DNA of 64,000 nucleotides from assembly GCF_029433255.1 (NCBI RefSeq), contig NZ_JAQTHU010000001.1, positions 2,320,398 to 2,384,397 on the forward strand, written 5' to 3'. Shown here piece after piece: positions 42,663 to 51,175 of the stretch. The notes under the pieces were generated by a model, which was given only the letters and a program-made list of their open reading frames with translations, did no database searches and had not been told where the DNA came from. Position numbers and translations under genes: made by a program. Source of the DNA: Lactobacillus sp. ESL0791. GTDB taxonomy: Bacteria; Bacillota; Bacilli; Lactobacillales; Lactobacillaceae. Every line of letters begins with the position of its first letter. Position 1 is the stretch's first letter.

Positions 42663-43150
42663 TTTTCTCCCCAATAAATTTTACTAGCAACTAAAGCTAT
42701 TTTAGTGGTTGCATTCACATCAGATCAACCACTTGTTTTATATAAAAAATATTTATTATTGCTATTTAATAACGAAAATTTATAAATCTATATGTTTACA
42801 ACTTTTTGATGACTTTCAGTTGATCTAATATTGAGCTAACTTTAATGACTTGAGCTTAGCTTTCGGCTAAATTAAGCCTAGTTAAAATAAATAATTTTAA
42901 TTTATTATGAGCCTGAATCATACAAATAAAATAATATCTTAGATTTATTTACCGAGCCAAGCGGTTAATTTATTAGATTTTTCCTCTTCATAAATAACAA
43001 TAAGATAAGAATATTATTTTTTGATAGATAACAATTTTTATTATAGAACATAATTAATTATCCAATTATTTCCAATGTACTATTGCAATAAATTAAATTT
43101 AAAATTAAAATAATAACTGAAAACTTATATAAAATATAGGAGGCTTAATC
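42663..43150 (+). other. Intergenic region upstream of surface protein 1
   Basis: 488 AT-rich bp. The last ~95 bp (43055-43150) are nearly the same as 45815-45909 before surface protein 2, so promoter and leader were duplicated with the gene. Around 42995-43045 there is a degenerate match to the terminator after surface protein 2 (47898-47945), perhaps a relic of an older copy. The rest shows nothing recognisable. Confidence 0.5.
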
Positions 43151-45625
43151 ATGAATTTAAAAAATAAGCGTAGCGTACTTGTCAGCAGCGCAACTATCGC
43201 TAGTATCCTAAGTGGTTTAGTCTTAACGGACAGTATGCAAACCGCCCAAGCCGCTAAAATTAATACTACACAAACAGTAAAAGCTGCAGTCAGAACCGCT
43301 AAAGTTACTAAAAGGGCCTATCTGTACAACAAACATGGTAAGCTTGTTAATAAAAAAGCTTTAGAAAAAAACAAAAAAATTAAAGTTCACGGTACCAAAA
43401 TCATTAAGGGAAAAATGTTTTATAACATCGGCCATGGTGAATACGTACCGGTTACCAGAGTCAAATTAGCTAAGAACGCTAAAATTACCAAAACTGCTGC
43501 TCTTTATAACCACGAAGGCAAAAAGATCGGCAATAAAATACTTAAAAAGGGTAAAAAGGTTATAGTTTACGGTACCAAGACTATTAAGGGTAAAAAGTAT
43601 TACTTTTTAGGTAACGGCAAGTATATTCTTGCTAAGAATGCAGCAATTAGAAAGAAAACAGTTCCCTCTAGCCACAACAATAGCGAGACAGTAAAGCCTG
43701 GGAACTCCTCCGGTGGCAGCAGTTCCAGTGATGGTGCGTCTAATCCAGGAAATTCCTCCGGTGGCAACAGCTCAAGTGGTGGTTCATCTAATCCAGGAAA
43801 TTCCTCCGGTGGCAGCAGCTCAAGTGGCGGTGCGTCTAATTCCGGAAACTCTTCGAGTGGTAACAGCTCAAATGGCGGGTCTTACAATCCCGGAAGCTCC
43901 TCCGGTGGCAATAGCTCAAGTGGTGGTGCGTCTAATCCGGGAAATTCCTCCGGTAGCAATAGCTCAAATGGCGGGTCTTACAATCCCGGAAACTCTTCCG
44001 GTGGCAACAACTCAAGTGGCGGTGCGTCTAACCCGGGAAATTCCTCCGGTGGCAACAGCTCAAATGGCGGGTCGTCTAACCCAGGAAACTCCTCCGGTGA
44101 TAGCAGCTCAAGTGGCGGTGCGTCTAATCCTGGAAATTCCTCCGGTGGCAGCAGCTCAAGTGGCGGTGCGTCTAATCCCGGAAATTCCTCCGGTGGCAGC
44201 AGCTCAAGTGGCGGTGCGTCTAATCCCGGAAATTCCTCCAATGGCAACAGCTCAAGTGGCGGTGCGTCTAATCCCGGAAACTCTTCCGGTGGCAGCAGTT
44301 CAAGTGGCGGTGCGTCTAATCCCGGAAACTCTTCCGGTGGCAGCAGCTCAAGTGGCGGTTCATCTAATAATGATACAGATACGTCAACCGTACACAATAA
44401 CGCGGTTATGATTCTGCCTAAAGGATATACCCGTAAAGCACTGTATAAAGCATACAAATTAGATAATCCACCTAAAAATGTTGATCCCGACTTTATAAAT
44501 GCCTGCAAACAAGGCGTACGAATTAATAATTTTGACCGCTCCAGAACCATTGATCAGGCTGGTGATGATACAACTACCGTTGACCCAACTCATTTAACTC
44601 CGGACCAACAGACAGAATTATCGACTTTCGCCTTACAATTAATTAATCAGGCTAGAACTTGCCTAAATTTGCATCCTTGGATTCAAAGTACGGGTACTCA
44701 GCAACTTGCTAATGATATTGCTGATGAATACCATAAAGATAACCACTTAAGCAAGAATGACCATGATGTTGCGGGAATTATTCGTGCAAGTAAGAAAAAT
44801 GGTCTAAACATCGATGATCAATATATTGAAGATTTGACTGCTTGGAGGCCTTTTCCAAATGGCAGCACAATGACGATGTCACAACTAAAAAAGCATGTTT
44901 ATCTTGGAGTTAAGCAATGCTTATTTGGTTTCACTCCAAGTATCGTTTATGATCTTACATATGCTGATAGTGAAATTGACAAATCACAGAACTATTCTGA
45001 ATGGCGGCATGCTGGTGACTTATTGAGTACGGGAGAGAATTATGGCTATGATAGTTTTAGAAATTACTTTGCTCTCAGTATTTCTAGTTCAGCCTTATCA
45101 AGTAGCGATCCAAGTAGCGATAATGAGCTGGCTGCCCACTTTATTAGTGTTTCGTCAGACTTTATTAACGGCTATTATGGCCAACTGCACCACTGCACCT
45201 TTGATCCGGGTAAGGATCCGACCACAAATACAGTTATTGTGGTACCGAATGCAGGAGATGAAATTGCTCAAGAGTTCTCAATCACTGACCTTAGAAAAGA
45301 ATTTATAAAAGCACTTAATCAGAAGCGCACTACCTCTGGTCTAGCACCTGTAACTGAAGACCCGGCCCTTGATTTAGAAGCACAAAACATGACAGATAAA
45401 GGCCCTGGAACTCAAGTTTACACCCGTGAAGTGCCTAACCAGCTTCTAAAAATTGGTACTGGTAGTGGCGGCACTTTCCAATTTAGCCCAGATCCAGCTA
45501 CTACTGCAAATGACCTAATAAATACGTGGGGGACCCTTATGGAGTCCAATATTACAACTGTCGGGCTTGGAGCAACAGTACAGCCAAATGGAAGCCTTTA
45601 TTGTTACTATGAGGCAAGTTACTAG
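43151..45625 (+). CDS. SLAP/SEC10-PgrA-type surface protein 1, long repeat form
   Basis: This 824-residue secreted protein has a signal peptide (cleavage near AQA-AK, ~35), two SLAP-like units (about 48-170; KRAYLYNKHGKLVNKK, AALYNHEGKKIGNK), 14 repeats of 16 residues (182-405, PGNSSGGSSSSGGAS type), and a C-terminal region with PTHLTPDQQTELSTFA and LINQAR like the SEC10/PgrA surface-exclusion domain, then a CAP-like tail (FIKALNQKRTTSGLAPV). There is no LPXTG, so it is held by SLAP binding. RBS AGGAGG. Role probably adhesion or wall remodelling. Confidence 0.82.
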   Translation: MNLKNKRSVLVSSATIASILSGLVLTDSMQTAQAAKINTTQTVKAAVRTAKVTKRAYLYNKHGKLVNKKALEKNKKIKVHGTKIIKGKMFYNIGHGEYVPVTRVKLAKNAKITKTAALYNHEGKKIGNKILKKGKKVIVYGTKTIKGKKYYFLGNGKYILAKNAAIRKKTVPSSHNNSETVKPGNSSGGSSSSDGASNPGNSSGGNSSSGGSSNPGNSSGGSSSSGGASNSGNSSSGNSSNGGSYNPGSSSGGNSSSGGASNPGNSSGSNSSNGGSYNPGNSSGGNNSSGGASNPGNSSGGNSSNGGSSNPGNSSGDSSSSGGASNPGNSSGGSSSSGGASNPGNSSGGSSSSGGASNPGNSSNGNSSSGGASNPGNSSGGSSSSGGASNPGNSSGGSSSSGGSSNNDTDTSTVHNNAVMILPKGYTRKALYKAYKLDNPPKNVDPDFINACKQGVRINNFDRSRTIDQAGDDTTTVDPTHLTPDQQTELSTFALQLINQARTCLNLHPWIQSTGTQQLANDIADEYHKDNHLSKNDHDVAGIIRASKKNGLNIDDQYIEDLTAWRPFPNGSTMTMSQLKKHVYLGVKQCLFGFTPSIVYDLTYADSEIDKSQNYSEWRHAGDLLSTGENYGYDSFRNYFALSISSSALSSSDPSSDNELAAHFISVSSDFINGYYGQLHHCTFDPGKDPTTNTVIVVPNAGDEIAQEFSITDLRKEFIKALNQKRTTSGLAPVTEDPALDLEAQNMTDKGPGTQVYTREVPNQLLKIGTGSGGTFQFSPDPATTANDLINTWGTLMESNITTVGLGATVQPNGSLYCYYEASY
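43694..44365 (+). repeat. 14 tandem 48-bp coding repeats
   Basis: 672 bp, exactly 14 x 48 bp, encoding a 16-residue Ser/Gly/Asn unit (consensus NPGNSSGGSSSSGGAS). The repeat also opens long false ORFs in two other frames. It forms a flexible spacer between the wall-binding and surface-exclusion parts and should be length-variable between strains. Confidence 0.95.
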
Positions 45626-45909
45626 CTTTAAAATTTTACTTAGGATTAGTTCTCGATATGCTATCGACGTTAATTTTTAATAAATAGCAATTAAAATAAA
45701 AGCATTATAAATCTATGCATTATATTTATACTCTAAATAGCTGAAGACAAGTATAAAACTGAGAAATTATAATTTTTAGTTTAATTAAATAACATTATCA
45801 CAATAAAAATAGTTAATTGCCTAATTATTTCCAATGTACTATTGCAATAAATTAAACTTTCAATTAAAATAATAACTAAAAGCTTATAAAAGATATAGGA
45901 AGTTTAATC

Positions 45910-47886
45910 ATGAATTTAAAAAATAAGCGTAGCGTACTTGTCAGCAGCGCAACTATCGCTAGTATCCTAAGTGGTTTAGTCTTAACGGACAGTATGCAAA
46001 CCGCCCAAGCCGCTAAAATTAATACTACACAAACAGTAAAAGCTGCAGTCAGAACCGCTAAAGTTACTAAAAGGGCCTATCTGTACAACAAACATGGCAA
46101 GCTTGTTAATAAAAAAGCTTTAGAAAAAAACAAAAAAATTAAAGTTCACGGTACCAAAATCATTAAGGGAAAAATGTTTTATAACATCGGCCATGGTGAA
46201 TACGTACCGGTTACCAGAGTCAAATTAGCTAAGAACGCTAAAATTACCAAAACTGCTGCTCTTTATAACCACGAAGGCAAAAAGATCGGCAATAAAATAC
46301 TTAAAAAGGGTAAAAAGGTTATAGTTTACGGTACCAAGACTATTAAGGGTAAAAAGTATTACTTTTTAGGTAACGGCAAGTATATTCTTGCTAAGAATGC
46401 AGTGATTAGAAAAAAAACTGTTACCTCTAACCACAACGATAACGGGACAGTAAAGCCTGGGAACTCCTCCGGTGGCAGCAGTCCCAGTGGTGATTCTTCT
46501 AATCTGGGAAACTCTTCGGGTGGCAACAGCTCTAGTGGTGATTCTTCTAATCTGGGAAACTCTTCGGGTGGCAACAGCTCCAGTGGTGGTTCTTACAATC
46601 CCGGAAGCTCCTCAGGTGACAGCAGTTCGAGCGGCGGTTCCTCTAATAATGATACAGATACGTCAACCGTACACGATGACGCGGTTATGATCCTGCCTAA
46701 AGAATACACCCGTGAAGCACTGTACAAAGCATACAATTCTGGTTACCCAATAGCTGAAAATGTTGACCCTAACTTTATAAATGCCTGCAAACAAGGCGTA
46801 CGAATTAATAATTTTGACCGCTCCAAAGCTATTGATCAGGCTGGTGACGATACAACTATCGTTGACCCAACTCATTTAACTCCGGACCAACAGACAGAAT
46901 TATCGACTTTCGCCTTACGATTAATTAATCAGGCTCGAGCTTGCCTAAATTTGCATCCTTGGATTCAAAGTACGGGTACTCAGCAACTTGCTAATGATAT
47001 TGCTGATGAATACCATAAAGATAACCACACAATAAATGAGGATCATGACGTTGAGGGGATTATTCGTGCAAGTAAGAAAAATGGTCTAAACATCGATGGT
47101 CAATATATTGAAGATTTGGCTGCTTGGGGATATTCTTCAAATGGTAGCACAATGACGATGTCACAACTAAAAAAGCATGTTTATCTTGGAATTAAACAAT
47201 GCTTATTTGGTTTTACTCCAAGCAGTGGTTATGATCTTATATATCCTGATAGTGAAATTGACAAATCACAAAACTATTCTGAATGGCGGCATGCTGGTGA
47301 CTTATTGAGTGCAGGGGAGAATTATGGCTATGATAGTTTTAGAAATTACTTTGCCCTCAGTATTTCTACTTCACCAAGTAGCTATGGCAAGGAATTTGAT
47401 GCCCACTTCATTAGTGTGTCGTCATATCTTATTAACGGTGATTATGGTCAAAAAAACCACTGTACCTTTGATCCGGGCAAGGATCCTACCACAAATACAG
47501 TTATTGTGGTACCGAATGCAGGAGATGAAATTGCTCAAGAGTTCTCAATCACTGACCTTAGAAAAGAATTTATAAAAGCACTTAATCAGAAGCGCACCAC
47601 CTCTGGTCTAGCACCTGTAACTGAAGACCCGGCCCTTGATTTAGAAGCACAAAACATAGCGGATAAAGGCCTTGGAACTCAAGTTTACACCCGTGAAGTG
47701 CCTAACCAGTTACTAAGAGGAGGGGGTAGTGGGCTAAATTTCCAATTTAGCCCAGATCCAGCTACTACTGCAAATGACCTAATAAATACGTGGGGTAACC
47801 TTATGGACTCCAATATTACAACTGTTGGGCTTGGGGCAACTGTACAGCCAAATGGAAGCCTTTATTGTTACTTTTTAACTAACTAG
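45910..47886 (+). CDS. SLAP/SEC10-PgrA-type surface protein 2, short repeat form
   Basis: This 658-residue paralogue of the preceding gene is nearly identical over the signal peptide and SLAP units, has only four 16-residue repeats (182-245) and a SEC10/PgrA-like region with small differences (YSSNGSTMTMSQ, SPSSYGKEFDAHF), then almost the same C-terminal tail. It has its own RBS and duplicated leader, so it can be expressed independently. Same non-covalent anchoring expected. The pair arose by tandem duplication of ~2.7 kb. Confidence 0.82.
   Translation: MNLKNKRSVLVSSATIASILSGLVLTDSMQTAQAAKINTTQTVKAAVRTAKVTKRAYLYNKHGKLVNKKALEKNKKIKVHGTKIIKGKMFYNIGHGEYVPVTRVKLAKNAKITKTAALYNHEGKKIGNKILKKGKKVIVYGTKTIKGKKYYFLGNGKYILAKNAVIRKKTVTSNHNDNGTVKPGNSSGGSSPSGDSSNLGNSSGGNSSSGDSSNLGNSSGGNSSSGGSYNPGSSSGDSSSSGGSSNNDTDTSTVHDDAVMILPKEYTREALYKAYNSGYPIAENVDPNFINACKQGVRINNFDRSKAIDQAGDDTTIVDPTHLTPDQQTELSTFALRLINQARACLNLHPWIQSTGTQQLANDIADEYHKDNHTINEDHDVEGIIRASKKNGLNIDGQYIEDLAAWGYSSNGSTMTMSQLKKHVYLGIKQCLFGFTPSSGYDLIYPDSEIDKSQNYSEWRHAGDLLSAGENYGYDSFRNYFALSISTSPSSYGKEFDAHFISVSSYLINGDYGQKNHCTFDPGKDPTTNTVIVVPNAGDEIAQEFSITDLRKEFIKALNQKRTTSGLAPVTEDPALDLEAQNIADKGLGTQVYTREVPNQLLRGGGSGLNFQFSPDPATTANDLINTWGNLMDSNITTVGLGATVQPNGSLYCYFLTN
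46453..46644 (+). repeat. Four tandem 48-bp coding repeats
   Basis: 192 bp, exactly 4 x 48 bp, the same unit as in the paralogue at 43694-44365 with some changes (NLGNSSGGNSSSGDSS). Ends at the same SSNNDTDTSTVH junction. Confidence 0.95.
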
Positions 47887-47906
47887 CTTTAAAATCTTAA
47901 GATAAG

Positions 47907-47941
47907 AAAATTGTTATCTTTTATCAGATAGCAATTTTTTT
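47907..47941 (+). terminator. Terminator of surface protein 2
   Basis: AAAATTGTTATCT pairs with AGATAGCAATTTT (one G-U), then a T run. Confidence 0.8.
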
Positions 47942-48317
47942 ATTATACAAGTTTGGCTAACACGCTAGCAATCCCGCCATGATCGATTATTCACCCCCCT
48001 CTATAAACCCTACCGTAAATTGTCTATTAAAATTGAGTGACCTATAGCTTCTACCATCTTTTTACCTTGACTAGAATGTATAATTATTTATAATCTATTT
48101 CATCCAGTAGCAATGCTTAAAAAATGAATTTAGTTTTTTTTATCCTCAAAAATCTTTAATTAAGTTTATTTTAACGATTACATTATTACTCGGCCAGCCT
48201 TTTATCCCAAATAGTAAAACCATAAAGCCAGCTTTTAGCTTTACTTTTGCGGGTATAATTCGTATTTACAAATAGTTTTGCGAGTGCTAAAGTAGAGTAG
48301 TTGTTAAATTTTGTATA

Positions 48318-48330
48318 AAATACGAACATT
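48318..48330 (+). promoter_or_regulatory. Candidate PurR box before the purine permease
   Basis: AAATACGAACATT matches the Gram-positive PurBox pattern AWWWCCGAACWWT except at one base. A weaker inverted copy (AATTCGTATTTA) is at 48257-48268, overlapping a TATAAT at 48254-48259. The spacing differs from B. subtilis PurBox pairs. No purine riboswitch was seen in the 463-bp gap 47887-48349, whose remainder is featureless beyond the terminator. Confidence 0.4.
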
Positions 48331-48349
48331 AAGTATTTGAGGAGAAAAA

Positions 48350-49657
48350 ATGAATTTTATTAAGAGTTACTTTCAGCTCGACAAATACAATACCAGTGTT
48401 AAAATTGAATTTCTCGCTGGATTAACTACTTTCATCAGCATGTCTTACATATTATTTGTCAATCCTAGTGTTTTGGGAGCCAGTGGGATGGACAAAGGCG
48501 CTGTTTTTACATCAACAGCATTAGCCAGTGCCTTAGGAACGGCTATCATGGGTATCGTTGCTAATTATCCCATTGGTGAAGCGCCAGCTTTAGGGATCAA
48601 CGCCTTTTTTGCTTATACAGTATGTATCGGCATGCACGTTTCATGGGAGACAGCACTTTCAGCAGTTTTTGTTGCTTCAGTTATTTTTGTCTTAATTACC
48701 TTATTTAAATTAAGAGAAAAAATCATTAATGCTATTCCCGCGGATCTAAAATTTGCCATTTCTTCCGGTATTGGCTTATTTATTGCTTTTTTGGGCTTGC
48801 AAGACAGCGGCCTAATCGTTGCTGACAAATCTACTTTAGTTACCTTAGGTTCATTACATAATCCTCTTGTTTGGATCTCAATTTTTGGTTTATTAGTAAC
48901 TATTATTTTAATGATTTTAAATGTTCCAGGAGCTATTTTCATTGGGATGGTGCTTGCATCGATCTTCGGTGTCTGCACTGGACAGATTGCATTGCCGCAC
49001 AAACTTATTTCCCTTGCGCCAAGCCTTGCTCCGACTTTTGGCCAAGCCATTTTCCACGTCAAAGACATTAACTCATTACAAATGTGGGTTGTTGTCTTGA
49101 CCTTCCTACTTGTTACTTTCTTCGACACTGCAGGTACCTTAATCGGCCTTGCACAACAAGCAGGCTTTATGAAAGACAACAAAATGCCGCGGGTTGGACG
49201 TGCTTTAACAGCCGATTCCAGTGCGATGGTTGTCGGTTCTATTTTAGGAACATCTCCAATTGGTGCTTTCGTTGAATCAAGTGCCGGAATTGCTGTCGGC
49301 GGAAGAACCGGGTTGACAGCTGTCTTCGTTGGTATTTTCTTCTTAATCTCAATGATCTTCAGTCCACTCTTAGGTTTATTCACCACCCAAGTGACTGCCC
49401 CAGCTTTAATCATTGTTGGTGTACTGATGGCCCAAAATACCGCCCACATTCATTGGAACAAAATGGAAATCGCTGTTCCTTCATTCCTAATTTTATTAGG
49501 AATGCCACTTACCTACTCCATTTCCGATGGTTTGGCATTAGGATTAATTACCTACCCAATCTGTATGGTTGCTGCTAAGCGTGGCAAAGAAGTAAGCCCA
49601 ATGATGTGGATTCTCTTTATCGTCTTCATCATCTTCTTATGGGTACTGAATTTCTAA
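48350..49657 (+). CDS. AzgA-type purine permease 1
   Basis: This 435-residue membrane protein (about 12-14 helices) is of the AzgA/PbuG branch of NCS2-like transporters: TTFISMSYILFVNP start, substrate-site regions FFDTAGTLIGLAQQAG and GTSPIGAFVESSAGIAVGGRTG. Such proteins import adenine, guanine or hypoxanthine with protons. GAGGAG precedes the ATG. Next to a close paralogue with its own promoter region, so the two probably differ in preference or affinity. Confidence 0.9.
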   Translation: MNFIKSYFQLDKYNTSVKIEFLAGLTTFISMSYILFVNPSVLGASGMDKGAVFTSTALASALGTAIMGIVANYPIGEAPALGINAFFAYTVCIGMHVSWETALSAVFVASVIFVLITLFKLREKIINAIPADLKFAISSGIGLFIAFLGLQDSGLIVADKSTLVTLGSLHNPLVWISIFGLLVTIILMILNVPGAIFIGMVLASIFGVCTGQIALPHKLISLAPSLAPTFGQAIFHVKDINSLQMWVVVLTFLLVTFFDTAGTLIGLAQQAGFMKDNKMPRVGRALTADSSAMVVGSILGTSPIGAFVESSAGIAVGGRTGLTAVFVGIFFLISMIFSPLLGLFTTQVTAPALIIVGVLMAQNTAHIHWNKMEIAVPSFLILLGMPLTYSISDGLALGLITYPICMVAAKRGKEVSPMMWILFIVFIIFLWVLNF

Positions 49658-49676
49658 AATGACTAAATATTGAAAA

Positions 49677-49705
49677 AAGCAAATCTTTATCGATTTACTT
49701 TTTTT
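49677..49705 (+). terminator. Terminator of purine permease 1
   Basis: AAGCAAATC/GATTTACTT stem (one mismatch) followed by a T run, just after the stop. Confidence 0.65.
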
Positions 49706-49804
49706 ATTTCCCAGGTAATAATCATTTATTCTATTCTAATATATAACAAATAATTTCATTGTGTTACACTAGAAAAGATAGTTATTTATTTTATGGAGGA
49801 AAAA

Positions 49805-51115
49805 ATGACGACAATAGAAAAAGTCTTTCATTTAACCGATGCTCATACCACTGTTAAACGTGAGTTAATTGCTGCTTTAACCACTTTTGTCAGCCTCTCC
49901 TACATCCTTTTTGTTAACCCAAATATTCTAAGTGCAGCTGGTATTAATAAAGGAGCGGCCTTCACCGTAACGGCAATTGCAAGTGCAATTGGTTGTTTTA
50001 TCATGGGATTTGTTGCTAATTATCCGATTGCTCTAGCACCAACATTAGGCAGTGCTGCCTTCTTCGCATACAATGTCTGCGGCGGCATGCACATTAACTG
50101 GCAGACTGCTTTAGCTGCAGTACTGGTAGCTTCTGTTCTATTCATTCTAATTACGGTTTTAAAATTACGGGAAAAAGTGGTTGACGCGATTCCGCAAGAT
50201 TTAAAATACGCTATTTCCGCAGGAATCGGCCTGTTTATTGCCTTTATCGGCCTGCAAAACGGCAAATTGATTGTCAATAGCGATTCTAACTTAGTTGCCT
50301 TAGGCAAATTTAATTCACCTGCTGTCTGGATCACCTTATTTGGGTTAATCCTAACCGTTATCTTAATGGCGATGCAGGTTCCTGGTTCAATCTTCATCGG
50401 CATGGTGGTCACCGCCATCTTTGGTATATTAATTGGCCAAATTTCATTGCCTAAAGCTATCGTGTCGGCTGCACCAAGCATTGCACCAACCTTTGGTCAA
50501 GCGGTTATTCACCTAAAGAATATCAATACACCGCAATTATTCATGGTGGTTTTAACCTTTCTACTTGTTACGTTTTTTGATACCGCCGGCACCTTAATCG
50601 GTATGACCGAACAGGCTGGTATGATGGACAAAAATGGGAAAATCCCTCGGATTGGCAAAGCATTTATTTCTGATTCTGCCGCCATGGTTGAAGGTGCTGT
50701 TTTGGGGACTGCCCCGCTAGGCACATCCGTTGAGTCAAGCTCGGGTATTGCCATGGGTGGACGAACCGGCTTAACCGCAATTTTTGTCGGCATTCTTTTC
50801 CTGATCAGCATGATCTTTAGTCCGCTGCTAGCAGTTATTCCAACAACGGTTACTGCTCCCGCCCTAATTATTGTTGGTGTTTTAATGGCCGGTAACCTCA
50901 AAAAGATTAATTGGGAAAAATTTGCGGTTGCATTTCCCGCCTTTCTAACAGTGGTGGGCATGCCTTTGACCTACAGCATTTCTGATGGACTTGCCTTAGG
51001 CATGATCGCTTACCCGATTACAATGATTGCGTCTAAGCAATTCAAAAAAGTTTCACCAATGATGTATGTTTTATTTGTTATCTTCATCATTTTCTTTTTA
51101 GTAACAAACATGTAA
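49805..51115 (+). CDS. AzgA-type purine permease 2
   Basis: A 436-residue paralogue of the preceding permease (TTFVSLSYILFVNP, FFDTAGTLIGMTEQAG, GTAPLGTSVESSSGIAMGGRTG). The ATG at 49805 follows GGAGG; the upstream in-frame ATG actually contains the RBS. An extended -10 (TGTTACACT) lies ~35 bp upstream. It imports a purine base; the difference at LAQQAGFM versus MTEQAGMM may reflect specificity, but this is inference. Confidence 0.9.
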   Translation: MTTIEKVFHLTDAHTTVKRELIAALTTFVSLSYILFVNPNILSAAGINKGAAFTVTAIASAIGCFIMGFVANYPIALAPTLGSAAFFAYNVCGGMHINWQTALAAVLVASVLFILITVLKLREKVVDAIPQDLKYAISAGIGLFIAFIGLQNGKLIVNSDSNLVALGKFNSPAVWITLFGLILTVILMAMQVPGSIFIGMVVTAIFGILIGQISLPKAIVSAAPSIAPTFGQAVIHLKNINTPQLFMVVLTFLLVTFFDTAGTLIGMTEQAGMMDKNGKIPRIGKAFISDSAAMVEGAVLGTAPLGTSVESSSGIAMGGRTGLTAIFVGILFLISMIFSPLLAVIPTTVTAPALIIVGVLMAGNLKKINWEKFAVAFPAFLTVVGMPLTYSISDGLALGMIAYPITMIASKQFKKVSPMMYVLFVIFIIFFLVTNM

Positions 51116-51128
51116 ATTATTGCTCAAC

Positions 51129-51161
51129 CAAAAAAACCACTTGAAGCCAAGTGGTTTTTTC
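51129..51161. terminator. Bidirectional terminator
   Basis: Perfect 12-bp stem AAAAAACCACTT/AAGTGGTTTTTT (51131-51160) between converging permease and ClC genes. Confidence 0.9.
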
Positions 51162-51175
51162 TATGGTGGAAAAAG

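Noticed and set aside
43713..44411. Long ORFs in other frames over the repeat region (232 codons plus strand, 190 codons minus strand at 43978-44550)
   Set aside because: They arise from the 48-bp period, which keeps all frames open. They lack an RBS, and the frame of the surface protein has signal peptide and domains on both sides.
48241..48349. Purine riboswitch ahead of the first permease
   Set aside because: The conserved core and paired loops of the guanine/adenine aptamer could not be found; PurBox-like sites explain the region better.
48613..49449. 278-codon minus-strand ORF within purine permease 1
   Set aside because: It is a shadow of the permease gene; its composition (Lys/Thr/Ile/Pro rich) is what complementing a hydrophobic gene gives, and it has no RBS.
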